A DNA stretch of 64,000 nt from Novisyntrophococcus fermenticellae (GTDB lineage Bacteria; Bacillota; Clostridia; Lachnospirales; Lachnospiraceae). Below, piece after piece: positions 45,625 through 55,472 of this stretch (the first letter of the stretch is position 1; every line of letters begins with the position of its first letter). Under the pieces are notes generated by a model that was not told where the DNA came from, did no database searches, and was given only the letters and a program-made list of their open reading frames with translations. Where the stretch lies: contig NZ_CP076458.1 in the NCBI RefSeq assembly GCF_018866245.1, forward strand, positions 1 through 64,000, written 5' to 3'. A program made the position numbers and the translations under genes.

Positions 45625-46863
45625 ATGAAAAAAAGAGTAGTAGTAACCGGAATGGGAGCAGTTACGCCTCTTGGCAATGATGTAAAGTCTTTCTGGGATG
45701 GAATTCGGGCGGGGAAGGTCGGAATTGGCCAAATCACCAGATTTGATACGACAGATTTTAAAGCAAAGCTGGCGGCGGAAGTTAAAGATTTTGTGGCAAA
45801 GGACCGGATGGACTTTAAATCGGCGAAACGCATGGAACTATTTTCTCAATATGGAGTAGCGGCTGCACTGGAAGCACTGGAAGATGCGGGAATTGACATG
45901 AAAAAGGAAGATCCGTTTCGTGTAGGTGTAATTGTAGGATCCGGTATTGGAAGTCTCCAGTCCATGGAGAGGGAGGAACAAAGGCTGCTGGAAAAAGGAC
46001 CGTCCAGAGTGGATCCTTTACTGGTTCCGAAGATGATAACGAACATGGCAGCCGGAAATATCTCAATTATTACAGGAGCAAGGGGAAAGTGTACGAATGT
46101 GGTAACTGCCTGTGCATCCGGAACGAACAGTATTGGTGACGCTTACCGGGCAATTCAGTATGGCGATGCAGATGTCATGCTTGCAGGAGGTACAGAAGGA
46201 TCCGTTTGTCCGATTGGTGTGGCAGGGTTCACCAGTTTGACAGCACTTAGTACCTGTGAAGACCCCATGTGTGCTTCCATCCCATTTGACAAAGACAGAA
46301 GTGGATTTGTTATGGGAGAAGGTGCCGGTGTCGTTATCCTGGAGGAACTGGAGCATGCCAGGTCCCGTGGTGCGAAGATTCTTGCGGAGGTCGTAGGTTA
46401 TGGCGCGACTGCTGATGCGCACCATATTACTTCTCCAATCGAGGATGGAAGTGGTGCGGCAAGAGCCATGGAAGATGCAATGAAAGAAGCAGGAATAACC
46501 CCGGATCAGGTGGAGTATATCAACGCCCATGGAACAAGTACCTACTATAATGATTTGTTTGAAACAAAAGCTATTAAAATTGCTTTTGGAGAAGCCGCTG
46601 AAAAGGTAAAGATTAATTCAACCAAATCAATGATCGGCCATCTGCTGGGTGCAGCAGGAGGGGTGGAGTTTATTGTATGTGTCAAATCAATTTTGGACGG
46701 ATTTATCCATCAGACAGTCGGGACCAGAGAAACAGAGGAAGAGATGAATCTGGATTATGTAATCGGTGCACCCGTAGAGCAGGATATAAATTATGCGATG
46801 ACAAATTCTCTGGGATTCGGCGGACATAATGCTACATTGCTGATTAAGAAGTATCAGGAGTAA
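45625..46863 (+). CDS. fabF: 3-oxoacyl-ACP synthase II (FabF)
   Basis: FabF elongates acyl-ACP. The start at 45625 is chosen for the GGAGG just before it, over an in-frame ATG at 45613; 412 residues. It has VTACASGTNSIGDAY (active-site Cys), INAHGTSTYYND and MIGHLLGAAGGVE (the two His), and ends NSLGFGGHNATLLIKKY. It follows the triple repeat and runs closely into accB. Confidence 0.96.
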   Translation: MKKRVVVTGMGAVTPLGNDVKSFWDGIRAGKVGIGQITRFDTTDFKAKLAAEVKDFVAKDRMDFKSAKRMELFSQYGVAAALEALEDAGIDMKKEDPFRVGVIVGSGIGSLQSMEREEQRLLEKGPSRVDPLLVPKMITNMAAGNISIITGARGKCTNVVTACASGTNSIGDAYRAIQYGDADVMLAGGTEGSVCPIGVAGFTSLTALSTCEDPMCASIPFDKDRSGFVMGEGAGVVILEELEHARSRGAKILAEVVGYGATADAHHITSPIEDGSGAARAMEDAMKEAGITPDQVEYINAHGTSTYYNDLFETKAIKIAFGEAAEKVKINSTKSMIGHLLGAAGGVEFIVCVKSILDGFIHQTVGTRETEEEMNLDYVIGAPVEQDINYAMTNSLGFGGHNATLLIKKYQE

Positions 46864-46874
46864 GGGGAAAAGAA

Positions 46875-47300
46875 ATGGATTTTGAGCAGATAATAAAATT
46901 AATAGATAAAGTATCGGCATCCAATCTGTCTTCCTTCCAATATGAGTCAGAAGGATTGAAACTTAGCCTGGAAAGTGGAAAGGTGATTCAGAATACAGTC
47001 TCTGTGCCTGTGAATGTGATGTCTGATCAGATTTCAGAAGTTCCTGCAGATAAAGCAAAAGCGGAGGGAGACCTGGTGAAATCCCCATTGGTCGGAACCT
47101 TCTATGCAGCACCTTCAGAAGATTCAGAACCATTTGCCAGTGTAGGGGATAAGGTCAAAAAAGGACAGGTGCTGGCTATCGTAGAAGCTATGAAACTTAT
47201 GAATGACATAGAGAGTGATTTTGATGGGATGATAGCGGAAGTTTACGTGAAGAATGGTGAAACCGTGGAGTATGGCCAGCCGTTATTCCGTATCGTTTAA
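46875..47300 (+). CDS. accB: biotin carboxyl carrier protein of acetyl-CoA carboxylase
   Basis: AccB carries carboxybiotin between AccC and the transferase. The 141-residue protein has an N-terminal region, a linker, and the biotinyl domain with SPLVGTFYAAPSEDSEPF and the biotin-acceptor motif VEAMKLMND. AGGGGAAAAG precedes the ATG. Confidence 0.96.
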   Translation: MDFEQIIKLIDKVSASNLSSFQYESEGLKLSLESGKVIQNTVSVPVNVMSDQISEVPADKAKAEGDLVKSPLVGTFYAAPSEDSEPFASVGDKVKKGQVLAIVEAMKLMNDIESDFDGMIAEVYVKNGETVEYGQPLFRIV

Positions 47301-47319
47301 TTCTGGAAGGTGAATGGAT

Positions 47320-47748
47320 ATGAACAGATTAAATATTAAACTGATTGAGGAAATTCTTCCGCACCGCCATCCGTTTCTATTGGTAGACTATATCGAGGAT
47401 TATGTACCGGGTGAGTACGCCGTCGGATATAAATGTGTGACTTTCCGCGAAGATTTCTTTCAGGGACATTTTCCCGGAGAACCTGTGATGCCGGGAGTAC
47501 TGATTGTGGAAGCCCTGGCACAGACCGGAGCGGTGGCAATTCTTTCAAAACCTGAGAATAAGGGAAAAATTGCATATTTTGGCGGAATTGATAAATGCAG
47601 ATTTAAAGTCAAGGTGCAGCCGGGCGATAAATTGCGTCTGGAGACAAAAATCATCAGGCAAAAGGGTCCTGTAGGTGTTGGAGAGGCTGTGGCCTCTGTG
47701 GATGGAAAAGTGGCGGTAAAAGCTGAACTGACATTTATGGTTGGATAA
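47320..47748 (+). CDS. fabZ: 3-hydroxyacyl-ACP dehydratase FabZ
   Basis: FabZ removes water from 3-hydroxyacyl-ACP. The 142-residue protein has ILPHRHPFLLVDYI (catalytic His) and QGHFPGEPVMPGVLIVEALA (catalytic Glu). I take the ATG at 47320, since the ribosome site GGAAGGTG is too close to the earlier ATG at 47314; the difference is two residues. The 3' end is 10 bases before accC. Confidence 0.95.
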   Translation: MNRLNIKLIEEILPHRHPFLLVDYIEDYVPGEYAVGYKCVTFREDFFQGHFPGEPVMPGVLIVEALAQTGAVAILSKPENKGKIAYFGGIDKCRFKVKVQPGDKLRLETKIIRQKGPVGVGEAVASVDGKVAVKAELTFMVG

Positions 47749-47758
47749 AGGTGGGTAT

Positions 47759-49123
47759 ATGATTCAAAAGTTATTAATTGCCAATCGGGGAGAAATTGCG
47801 GTGCGGATTATCCGGGCCTGCAGAGAGATGGGAATTGCAACTGTGGCAGTATATTCGGAAGCGGATAAGGAAAGTCTGCATACACAGTTGGCGGATGAGG
47901 CAGTCTGCATCGGACCGGGACCATCTGCGGAAAGTTATCTCAATATGGAGCGGATTATAAGTGCTACTTTGGTATCCGGAGCGGATGCCATCCATCCGGG
48001 ATTCGGCTTTCTTTCAGAAAATGAAAAATTTGTGAAGTTTTGTGAGCAATGTCATATCACCTTTGTGGGACCGTGTTCGGACGTGATTCGAAGTTTGGGA
48101 AATAAGCAGATTGCCAGAAATACGATGGTGGCTGCGGGAGTACCTGTGATACCTGGAACGGATTGCTCGATTTACGATGTGGAAACTGGTGCGAAAGAGG
48201 CAGAACACATTGGATATCCGGTTATTATAAAGGCGGCACTTGGAGGCGGTGGAAAGGGGATGCGTACTGCGCATTCACCGAAGGAATTTCAATTAGCATT
48301 TCTCACGGCGCAAAAGGAATCTCAGATTGCTTTTGGGGACCGCACAATGTACATTGAGCATTTCGTACAGCATCCCCGACATATAGAGTTTCAGATTCTG
48401 GCAGACAGTCAAGGGCATGTGATTCACCTGGGGGAGAGAGATTGTTCGATTCAGAGGAATCACCAAAAAATGATTGAAGAGGCACCTTCTGCTGCTATTT
48501 CCGATGACTTACGAAAACGCATGGGAAAGGCGGCTGTAAAGGCTGCAAAGGCTGCACAATACGTAAACGCAGGAACAATAGAATTTCTGCTGGAGAAAAA
48601 TGAAAAATTTTATTTCATGGAGATGAATACCAGGATTCAGGTGGAACACCCTGTGACCGAATGGGTGACAGGGATGGATTTAATAAAAGAACAGATAAGG
48701 ATAGCCTCCGGTCTTCCTTTGAATATCAGTCAAAAGGATGTCAAAATTCAGGGGCATGCGATCGAATGCCGGATTAATGCTGAAAATCCCCAAAAGAATT
48801 TCAGACCGTCACCAGGTCTTATCACGGGGCTCCATCTGCCGGGGGGAAATGGGGTCCGGGTGGATACTGCAATCTATAATGGATATCAGATACCACCATA
48901 TTACGATTCTATGTTAGCAAAGTTGATTGTACATGGATTGAATAGAGAAGATGCCATTGCCAAGATGCGAAGTGCTTTGGGTGAAACCATTATCGAGGGG
49001 ATTGATACAAATGTGGATTATCAGTATGAGATACTGGAGAATCCCGATTATCAGGCTGGTAATGTTGATATAGAATTCCTGAATACGCATGTGATTGCGG
49101 GGGTAAATATAGATGAAGTTTGA
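47759..49123 (+). CDS. accC: biotin carboxylase subunit of acetyl-CoA carboxylase
   Basis: AccC carboxylates biotin with ATP and bicarbonate. The start at 47759 follows AAAGGTGGG; 454 residues. It begins [20 protein letters not shown] and has the ATP-grasp loop [30 protein letters not shown] and [19 protein letters not shown]. It overlaps accDA by 11 bases. Confidence 0.96.
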   Translation: MIQKLLIANRGEIAVRIIRACREMGIATVAVYSEADKESLHTQLADEAVCIGPGPSAESYLNMERIISATLVSGADAIHPGFGFLSENEKFVKFCEQCHITFVGPCSDVIRSLGNKQIARNTMVAAGVPVIPGTDCSIYDVETGAKEAEHIGYPVIIKAALGGGGKGMRTAHSPKEFQLAFLTAQKESQIAFGDRTMYIEHFVQHPRHIEFQILADSQGHVIHLGERDCSIQRNHQKMIEEAPSAAISDDLRKRMGKAAVKAAKAAQYVNAGTIEFLLEKNEKFYFMEMNTRIQVEHPVTEWVTGMDLIKEQIRIASGLPLNISQKDVKIQGHAIECRINAENPQKNFRPSPGLITGLHLPGGNGVRVDTAIYNGYQIPPYYDSMLAKLIVHGLNREDAIAKMRSALGETIIEGIDTNVDYQYEILENPDYQAGNVDIEFLNTHVIAGVNIDEV

Positions 49124-50864
49124 TCGAATATTTAAAAAAACAATAAAAGACAACGAAAGCTATCCCTCTGACAGCAGACCGGGGATTCCCGACGGACTTC
49201 TTAAAAAGTGCAATGCCTGTAAGTCTGGGGTGTTTGTATCAGATGTGGTGAACAATTATAATATTTGCCCCCGTTGTCACAATTACTTTCGTATGGATGC
49301 ATATAGCAGAGTGGAAATGCTGGCGGATGAAGGTAGTTTTGAAGAATGGGATATGGGACTGAAATCAAACAATCCACTGAATATTAGGAACTATCAGGAA
49401 AAGCTGGAAGGACTGCAGGAAAAGACAGGACTGGATGAAGCGGTAATTACCGGAAAGGCAATAATTGATGGAGTGCCTGTGGCTCTGGGGGTTTGTGACG
49501 GACGATTCCTGATGGCCAGTATGGGTGAGGTAGTAGGTGAGAAAATAGCCAGAGCCGTTGAACGTGCGACGAAAGAAAAACTTCCGATTATCCTTTTTGC
49601 ATGCTCCGGCGGTGCCCGGATGCAGGAAGGAATTATTTCTTTAATGCAGATGGCAAAAACGTCTGCAGCTTTAAAACAGCACAGTGATGCAGGACTTTTA
49701 TATATCAGTGTTTTAACGGATCCAACCACCGGTGGAGTGACTGCCAGCTTCGCGATGTTGGGAGATATTATTCTGGCAGAACCGGGAGCCTTGATTGGAT
49801 TCGCAGGGCCCAGGGTAATAGAGCAGACAATCGGGCAAAAGCTGCCGAAGGGGTTTCAACGTTCAGAGTTTCTTTTAGAGCATGGATTTTTAGATGGAAT
49901 CATAGAGCGGGAAAAGATGAGAGAGGCCTTAAGCCTGATCCTTCATCAGCATCAGCAAGAGCAAAATACGAAAGGGGTTAATAACATACTGGAAAGCGTA
50001 CTGACCCCTGATGCTGTAACGAGGGATGAAGTTTTGAAGCAGATTTATCAGGAAGCATTTGGCGAAGGAAGGGTTCTTAAAAAAGTAAATGCATGGAAGC
50101 ATGTGGAACTTGCCAGGGATAAATCACGTCCTACGGGAACAAAGTATATTGATTTACTGTTTCAGGATTTTGTGGAAATGCATGGAGACCGATATTATCG
50201 TGATGATCCGGCAGTTGTGGGCGGAGTGGCATATTTTCATGGGATGCCTGTAACAATTTTGATTCAGGAGAAAGGGCAGGGAACCAAAGAAAGCATAGAG
50301 CGGAACTTCGGGATGATTTCTCCGGATGGATATCGAAAATCGCTGAGACTGATGAAGCAGGCTGAAAAATTTGGACGGCCGATAATCTGCCTTGTAGATA
50401 CACCGGGTGCATTTTGCGGACTGGAGGCGGAAGAGAGAGGACAGGGAGAGGCAATTGCCAAAAATATTTATGAGATGTCGGGTCTTAAAGTGCCCATACT
50501 TTCTATTGTGATTGGTGAAGGCGGAAGCGGTGGAGCTCTGGCATTTGCGGTGGCTGATGAAGTTTGGATGATGGAAAATTCCATTTATTCGATACTTTCA
50601 CCGGAAGGTTTTGCATCAATCCTTTGGAAAGACAGTAAACGTGCAAAAGAAGCAGCTGAAATTATGAAGATGACGGCACGGGATTTGAAAAAACTGGGAA
50701 TCGTGGAGCATGTAATCCGGGAGGATGAACCGCTGACTCATGAGAACCTTATGCTTACTATACAGAAACTGGAAGTCGGAATTGCAGGATTTTTACAGGA
50801 ATATACGCCTTTAACAGAAAATGAACTGCTGGAGAGACGTTACAAAAGGTTTCGAAGGTTTTGA
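49113..50864 (+). CDS. accDA: fused acetyl-CoA carboxylase carboxyltransferase, beta and alpha subunits in one protein
   Basis: The 583-residue protein joins AccD and AccA. Residues 1 to about 285 are AccD: a zinc ribbon (CNACKSG and CPRCHNY) and the crotonase-like core [17 protein letters not shown] and [16 protein letters not shown]. From about residue 300 it is Acc[36 protein letters not shown] and [18 protein letters not shown]. No stop separates the halves. The enzyme transfers the carboxyl from biotin to acetyl-CoA. The 11-base overlap with accC supports coupled translation. Fusion fixes the 1:1 ratio of the subunits. Confidence 0.95.
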   Translation: MKFDRIFKKTIKDNESYPSDSRPGIPDGLLKKCNACKSGVFVSDVVNNYNICPRCHNYFRMDAYSRVEMLADEGSFEEWDMGLKSNNPLNIRNYQEKLEGLQEKTGLDEAVITGKAIIDGVPVALGVCDGRFLMASMGEVVGEKIARAVERATKEKLPIILFACSGGARMQEGIISLMQMAKTSAALKQHSDAGLLYISVLTDPTTGGVTASFAMLGDIILAEPGALIGFAGPRVIEQTIGQKLPKGFQRSEFLLEHGFLDGIIEREKMREALSLILHQHQQEQNTKGVNNILESVLTPDAVTRDEVLKQIYQEAFGEGRVLKKVNAWKHVELARDKSRPTGTKYIDLLFQDFVEMHGDRYYRDDPAVVGGVAYFHGMPVTILIQEKGQGTKESIERNFGMISPDGYRKSLRLMKQAEKFGRPIICLVDTPGAFCGLEAEERGQGEAIAKNIYEMSGLKVPILSIVIGEGGSGGALAFAVADEVWMMENSIYSILSPEGFASILWKDSKRAKEAAEIMKMTARDLKKLGIVEHVIREDEPLTHENLMLTIQKLEVGIAGFLQEYTPLTENELLERRYKRFRRF

Positions 50865-50918
50865 TTTATGGATGAAGGATGACGCTAAAAAGAAAACATA
50901 GCCAATAAGCATTTTTTA

Positions 50919-50927
50919 TGTTATACT
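50919..50927 (+). promoter_or_regulatory. extended -10 promoter before the MarR gene
   Basis: TGTTATACT: a TG dinucleotide one base before TATACT (50922-50927). No clear -35. It may give the regulator independent expression beside read-through from the fab operon. Confidence 0.45.
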
Positions 50928-51003
50928 AAATGCGATTTAATGAAGAATTTTGTCGTATTATGGGAAGAGATACTTTTACCGGACATGCAGGGAGTGGGAT
51001 GCT

Positions 51004-51441
51004 GTGGATAATCGTGAGATCATTAATGATGTATTGGTTCACCTGTTTAATGAAATCTGGCAGTTGGAAGAAGAAGCCATTATAACGGATGAATATAAAG
51101 ACATTACGAATAATGATATGCATATTATCGAGGCCGTTGGTCTGGATGGTGGGAACATGTCGGCTATTGCCGGAAAACTCAGCATTACAGTAGGGTCTCT
51201 GACAACTTCCATGAACAGTTTGGTAAAGAAAGGGTATGTAGAAAGGGAACGAAGCGAGAGGGACAGACGTGTTGTGTATATTCATCTCACATCCAAAGGA
51301 AGAAGAGCATATCGTCATCATCAGGAATTTCATAATCAGATGACGGATGCCGTTCTGAGATCGCTGGGAGAGGATGAGGCTGTGGTTTTGGCAAAAGCAC
51401 TGCATGGACTATCTGCTTTTTTCCGCCAATACAAGAAATAA
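51004..51441 (+). CDS. MarR-family regulator, FabT-like candidate
   Basis: The start is taken at GTG 51004, with GGGAGTGG before it; a longer frame opens at a TTG at 50950 but lacks a ribosome site. The 145-residue length is usual. The winged helix-turn-helix has MSAIAGKLSITVGSLTTSMN and the wing YVERERSERDRRVVYIHLT. It is at the end of the fatty-acid operon; the palindrome at 41144-41156 fits a FabT-type operator, so control of that operon is likely but inferred. Confidence 0.85.
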   Translation: MDNREIINDVLVHLFNEIWQLEEEAIITDEYKDITNNDMHIIEAVGLDGGNMSAIAGKLSITVGSLTTSMNSLVKKGYVERERSERDRRVVYIHLTSKGRRAYRHHQEFHNQMTDAVLRSLGEDEAVVLAKALHGLSAFFRQYKK

Positions 51442-51464
51442 AAAAAGACAAGGTCTGCTGGGCT

Positions 51465-51962
51465 ATGAAAAATATCGTGTTAATAGGGATGCCGGGCGTC
51501 GGTAAGAGTACAATTGGTGTAATCCTGGCAAAGCAGCTGGGCTATGAATTTGTGGATTCCGATTTAGTAATTCAGAGAAGAGAAAATCGCTTATTAAGCG
51601 AGATTATAGAGTGTGAAGGTGTTGACGGATTTATTGAGATAGAGAATCAGGTCAATGCCTCTCTTGGCGTGGAGGAATCTGTGATTGCGACTGGAGGCAG
51701 TGTGGTATATGGCGATGAGGCAATGGAACATCTGAAGAAAACAGGAACGATCATTTATCTTCAGATTTCTTATCAATCGCTGGAAAAGCGTCTTGGAAAT
51801 TTAAAAGGGCGGGGTGTCATTCTGAGAGAAGGGCAGACACTAAAGCATATATATGAGGAACGAATTCCTCTTTACGAAATGTACGCAGATTATATAGTTA
51901 ATGAGGAAAATCTGGATATTGAGGAAACTTTACAGAAAATATTGGAAATTATTAGAATTTAA
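51465..51962 (+). CDS. aroK: shikimate kinase
   Basis: The enzyme phosphorylates shikimate in aromatic amino acid synthesis. The 165-residue protein has Walker A IGMPGVGKSTIG, the shikimate-binding FVDSDLVIQ, ATGGSVVYG and the lid segment LKGRGVILREG. One change stands out: the common RPLL of the lid is RGVIL. It begins 23 bases after the MarR gene and has a weak ribosome site. Confidence 0.9.
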   Translation: MKNIVLIGMPGVGKSTIGVILAKQLGYEFVDSDLVIQRRENRLLSEIIECEGVDGFIEIENQVNASLGVEESVIATGGSVVYGDEAMEHLKKTGTIIYLQISYQSLEKRLGNLKGRGVILREGQTLKHIYEERIPLYEMYADYIVNEENLDIEETLQKILEIIRI

Positions 51963-52015
51963 TTGAAAATAAGATTTGTCATTTTATGGAAATTGGGAGA
52001 AAAGATTAAATTTTG

Positions 52016-52044
52016 TTTACAAAATCTTTTAGTTGGGTTAATAT
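52016..52044 (+). promoter_or_regulatory. murA promoter
   Basis: TTTACA (52016-52021), 17-base spacer, TAATAT (52039-52044). Confidence 0.5.
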
Positions 52045-52124
52045 ATAGTGACAGAAGGATAATGAAAATGAAAATCGGTTATTCTATGAGGGTAAGATAA
52101 TCGGAAATAATAAAGAGGTGGCTC

Positions 52125-53417
52125 ATGGAACAATATGTAATAAGAGGGGGAAATCCTCTCGTTGGCGAGGTGGAAATTGGGGGAGCCAAGAATGCAGCGC
52201 TTGCAATACTGACGGCAGCAGTTATGACAGATGAAACTGTCCGGATTGAGAATTTACCGGATGTCAGTGATATTAACGTACTTCTTGAGGCAATTTCCGT
52301 AATTGGAGCAACAGTGGAACGTATTGACCGCCATACGGTCAAAATTAATGGATCAACCATTGGTTCTATCAGCGTAGATTATGAATTTATTAAGAAAATT
52401 CGAGCTTCCTACTATTTATTAGGAGCATTGTTAGGAAAATATAAAAAAGCAGAGGTTCCGCTTCCGGGAGGATGCAATATAGGCAGCCGCCCGATTGATC
52501 AGCATCTGAAAGGATTCCGTGCGCTTGGGGCAACGGTGGATATTTTACATGGAGCAATTTTTGCCTCCGCCGAGAATCTGGCAGGCAGCCATATTTTTCT
52601 GGATATGGTGTCTGTAGGAGCAACAATTAACATTATGATGGCTGCGTCTATGGCGAAGGGAAATACAATTATTGAAAATGCCGCCCGTGAACCTCATGTT
52701 GTGGATGTTGCCAATTTTTTAAACAGTATGGGTGCCAATATCAAAGGAGCCGGCACGGATGTCATCCGTATCCGGGGTGTGGAGTGCCTTCACGGAACAA
52801 CGTATTCCATTGTTCCGGATATGATTGAAGCGGGAACCTATATGTTTGCAGCTGCAGCCACAAAGGGAGATGTATTGATAAAGAATGTGATTCCAAAGCA
52901 TCTTGAGGCTATGACAGCAAAGCTGGAAGAGATTGGATGTGATGTGGAGGAGTTTGATGACTCTGTTCGTGTAAGTGCGGTAAAGCGGCTTGGAAGAACA
53001 CATGTGAAAACATTGCCTTATCCGGGATTTCCGACAGATATGCAGCCACAGATTTCTGTAACACTGGCACTTGCCAACGGAACAAGTATTGTAACAGAAA
53101 GTATTTTTGAAAACCGCTTCAAATATGCGGATGAATTATCCCGAATGGGTGCTTGTGTAAAGGTAGAGGGCAATACAGCAATTATTGATGGCGTGAAAGG
53201 CTTTACAGGAGCCAGAGTCAGCGCACCGGATTTGAGGGCTGGAGCGGCACTTGTAATAGCAGGTCTTGCTGCAGAAGGATTCACTGTAGTGGATGATATT
53301 GTCTACATTCAGCGTGGATATGAGGACTTTGAGGGTAAGCTTAAGAGCCTGGGTGCTGAAATTGAGAAGGTATCCAGTGAAAAAGAAATTCAAAAATATA
53401 AACTTCAAATTGTGTAA
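52125..53417 (+). CDS. murA: UDP-N-acetylglucosamine 1-carboxyvinyltransferase (MurA)
   Basis: MurA makes the first committed step of peptidoglycan synthesis and is the fosfomycin target. The 430-residue protein has GGAKNAALAILTAA, the active-site Cys in LPGGCNIGSRPIDQHL, and PGFPTDMQPQ near residue 305. Cys rather than Asp at the active site suggests fosfomycin sensitivity. AGAGGTGG precedes the ATG. It has its own promoter and a terminator follows. Confidence 0.96.
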   Translation: MEQYVIRGGNPLVGEVEIGGAKNAALAILTAAVMTDETVRIENLPDVSDINVLLEAISVIGATVERIDRHTVKINGSTIGSISVDYEFIKKIRASYYLLGALLGKYKKAEVPLPGGCNIGSRPIDQHLKGFRALGATVDILHGAIFASAENLAGSHIFLDMVSVGATINIMMAASMAKGNTIIENAAREPHVVDVANFLNSMGANIKGAGTDVIRIRGVECLHGTTYSIVPDMIEAGTYMFAAAATKGDVLIKNVIPKHLEAMTAKLEEIGCDVEEFDDSVRVSAVKRLGRTHVKTLPYPGFPTDMQPQISVTLALANGTSIVTESIFENRFKYADELSRMGACVKVEGNTAIIDGVKGFTGARVSAPDLRAGAALVIAGLAAEGFTVVDDIVYIQRGYEDFEGKLKSLGAEIEKVSSEKEIQKYKLQIV

Positions 53418-53428
53418 TTATTTAAAAA

Positions 53429-53466
53429 AAAGCTGCGCAGATAATCGTGAAACTGACGCAGCTTTT
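53429..53466. terminator. bidirectional terminator after murA
   Basis: Stem AAGCTGCG (53429-53436) / CGCAGCTT (near 53457-53464). The T-run on the plus strand is short (TTTTATTG); on the minus strand it is long (about eight T), so a minus-strand transcript also ends here. Confidence 0.75.
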
Positions 53467-53579
53467 ATTGTATCGCGGAAAATACCATCCATCTGGACTT
53501 TTTTAAATCCAACGCTTCAGAAGCTATAAGGACTCGAATAGGTTTCTCATCTTCTATAATCAACATGCTTATCCGTCAT
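53465..53579 (-). other. possible small minus-strand gene, broken or unknown
   Basis: The minus strand here has an extended -10, a ribosome site (GAGGGGAAG near 53581-53590) and an ATG at 53579, but that frame stops after ten codons (MTDKHVDYRR). A second frame, from ATG 53566, reads MLIIEDEKPIRVLIASEALD and ends after 33 codons at 53465. Joining the two would need a one-base change. It ends at the bidirectional terminator. No family is recognised. Confidence 0.3.
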
Positions 53580-53617
53580 GACTTCCCCTCTTTTTTTTAC
53601 ATTCTTAATATCTCTTG

Positions 53618-53626
53618 ATTATAACA
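53618..53626 (-). promoter_or_regulatory. extended -10 promoter on the minus strand
   Basis: Read on the minus strand, TGTTATAAT is a TG-N-TATAAT extended -10, about 40 bases before the small minus-strand frame. No clear -35. Confidence 0.4.
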
Positions 53627-53684
53627 TTAATTTATTTAAAACATGGGGGTATTTCCAAATTGTAATAAAGTTGTAAAAATGTTC

Positions 53685-53713
53685 TTGACGAAAAAAGAAA
53701 AATGCGATAAGGT
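53685..53713 (+). promoter_or_regulatory. metK promoter
   Basis: TTGACG (53685-53690), 17-base spacer, TAAGGT (53708-53713). It lies 34 bases before the SAM riboswitch. Confidence 0.55.
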
Positions 53714-53746
53714 AGTATTCGTAAACTAAATAGTAATTGCTTTTCT

Positions 53747-53841
53747 CTTATTTAGAGTGGTGGAGATACAAAGGATCTGCGAAACCACGGCAACCCCCGA
53801 AGTGGAAGGTGCCAACCTGAGCGAATGTTTCGAACAATAAG
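53747..53841 (+). ncRNA. SAM-I (S-box) riboswitch
   Basis: The P1 ends are CTTATT (53747-53752) and AATAAG (53836-53841). Between them are the S-box marks: AGAGTGGTGGAGAT, then GCGAAACCACGGCAACC, GGTGCCAACCTGAGCGAATG. It is followed by the terminator at 53864-53892 and then metK, so SAM binding would end metK transcription. Confidence 0.95.
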
Positions 53842-53863
53842 GGGATTTAATGATTGAATTGTT

Positions 53864-53892
53864 GAGTCCGCTTTCAAAGACGGACTTTTTTC
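53864..53892 (+). terminator. expression-platform terminator of the SAM riboswitch
   Basis: Stem AGTCCG (53865-53870) / CGGACT (53881-53886) and a T-run. Confidence 0.88.
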
Positions 53893-53944
53893 TTGTTCAA
53901 AACCTGTAGAGAAGAAAAGCAGCCCATGCAATAAGGAGGAATAG

Positions 53945-55138
53945 ATGGGAATGGAAAAAAGATTATTTACTTCTGAGTCTGTGACGGAAGGACATCCGGA
54001 TAAGATGTGTGATCAGATTTCAGATGCGATTCTGGATGCATTGCTGGAGCAGGATCCCATGAGCCGTGTAGCCTGTGAGACTGCTACTACAACAGGCTTC
54101 GTGATGGTTATGGGTGAAATCACGACCAATGCGTATGTAGATATCCAGAAAATCGTCCGGGATACAGTGAACGAAATTGGTTATACCCGTGGGAAATACG
54201 GATTTGATGGTGAAACATGCGCGGTAATTACCGCAATTGATGAGCAGTCTTCCGATATTGCCCTGGGTGTTGACAAAGCATTGGAGGCAAAGGAAAAAAC
54301 CATGTCCGATGCCCAGATCGATGCAATTGGAGCCGGGGATCAGGGTATGATGTTCGGATATGCCTCTGATGAGACAGAAGAGTACATGCCTTACCCCATT
54401 GCACTGGCACATAAATTGGCCAGGAAGCTGACAGCGGTTCGTAAAGATGGAACACTTCCTTATCTGAGGCCTGATGGAAAAACGCAGGTTACGGTGGAAT
54501 ACGATGAGCAGGGTCATCCCATCCGGCTGGACGCAGTTGTACTTTCCACACAGCATGATCCGGAGGTATCACAGGAACAGATTCATAAAGACATCAAAAA
54601 GTATGTATTTGATGCAATCCTGCCCCAATCTATGGTAGATGAGAAAACAAAATTTTTCATTAACCCGACAGGAAGATTTGTAATTGGCGGTCCCCATGGG
54701 GACAGTGGATTAACCGGACGTAAGATCATCGTAGATACTTACGGCGGATATGCACGTCATGGCGGCGGTGCCTTTTCCGGTAAGGACTGTACGAAAGTAG
54801 ACCGTTCTGCCGCTTACGCAGCCCGTTATGTTGCTAAAAATCTGGTGGCGGCAGGACTGGCAGAGAAGTGTGAGGTGCAGTTGTCTTATGCAATCGGAGT
54901 GGCGCATCCAACATCCATACAGGTGGAGACCTTTGGAACAGGTAAATTATCTGATCAAAAACTGACTGAAATTGTACGTGATAATTTTGATTTAAGACCT
55001 GCAGGGATTATAAAGATGCTGGATCTGCGCCGTCCGATTTATAAGCAGACAGCCAGCTATGGACACTTTGGGCGTAATGATCTGGATCTTCCCTGGGAGA
55101 GACTGGATAAGGCAGAAGAGCTAAAAAAATATTTGTAA
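53945..55138 (+). CDS. metK: S-adenosylmethionine synthetase
   Basis: MetK makes SAM from methionine and ATP. The 397-residue protein has [52 protein letters not shown] and [25 protein letters not shown] stands before the ATG at 53945. It is controlled by the SAM-I riboswitch directly upstream. Two terminators follow. Confidence 0.97.
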   Translation: MGMEKRLFTSESVTEGHPDKMCDQISDAILDALLEQDPMSRVACETATTTGFVMVMGEITTNAYVDIQKIVRDTVNEIGYTRGKYGFDGETCAVITAIDEQSSDIALGVDKALEAKEKTMSDAQIDAIGAGDQGMMFGYASDETEEYMPYPIALAHKLARKLTAVRKDGTLPYLRPDGKTQVTVEYDEQGHPIRLDAVVLSTQHDPEVSQEQIHKDIKKYVFDAILPQSMVDEKTKFFINPTGRFVIGGPHGDSGLTGRKIIVDTYGGYARHGGGAFSGKDCTKVDRSAAYAARYVAKNLVAAGLAEKCEVQLSYAIGVAHPTSIQVETFGTGKLSDQKLTEIVRDNFDLRPAGIIKMLDLRRPIYKQTASYGHFGRNDLDLPWERLDKAEELKKYL

Positions 55139-55147
55139 ACAGATGAG

Positions 55148-55177
55148 AACTGCTATGAGATATAGCATAGCGGTTTT
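55148..55177 (+). terminator. terminator of metK (first)
   Basis: Stem AACTGCTATG / CATAGCGGTT with loop AGATATAG and TTTT. Confidence 0.7.
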
Positions 55178-55191
55178 CAAATGCCAAAATA

Positions 55192-55229
55192 GAAAGGAAC
55201 TGCCATCTGAGGCAGTTCCTTTCTATTAA
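55192..55229 (+). terminator. second hairpin terminator after metK
   Basis: Perfect 13-bp stem GAAAGGAACTGCC / GGCAGTTCCTTTC (55192-55223), then TATTAAT. The T-run is short. Confidence 0.65.
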
Positions 55230-55295
55230 TAAAAAATGGTTAATAGAAAATTTAGAAAAGACCAGCTTACTTTAGATGAAAAAGACTACAGTGTA

Positions 55296-55304
55296 TGATA
55301 TAAT
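55296..55304 (+). promoter_or_regulatory. extended -10 promoter ahead of the repeat and histidine kinase
   Basis: TGATATAAT: TG one base before TATAAT (55299-55304). A start site about 7 bases later would fall at the first bases of the structured repeat. Confidence 0.5.
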
Positions 55305-55307
55305 TTA

Positions 55308-55464
55308 ATGATACCAGGGTCGAAAGGTCATCCGTTTCATGCTTGCATGAAAAAGGATGAATTTGAGACCCGAACAAATATGAGGATGCAGCCCGAACAG
55401 GGCGGAATACGAATATTTGCAGGATTGGGGGAGCGCTTCTGTGCGGAGCAATCCGTGGTATCAT
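55308..55464 (+). repeat. structured intergenic repeat, diverged full copy
   Basis: The ends are ATGATACC (55308-55315) and GGTATCAT (55457-55464). GGGTC (55317) pairs with GACCC (55367). The stem TCATCC (55328-55333) / GGATGA (55355-55360) has a G-C to C-G swap against the 45132 copies. GCCC/GGGC and GGATTG/CAATCC are kept, and the inner stem GCGC/GTGC differs from GCAC/GTGC by a pairing-preserving change. The copy would lie in the leader of the histidine kinase mRNA. Confidence 0.85.
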
Positions 55465-55472
55465 GGAAGAAG

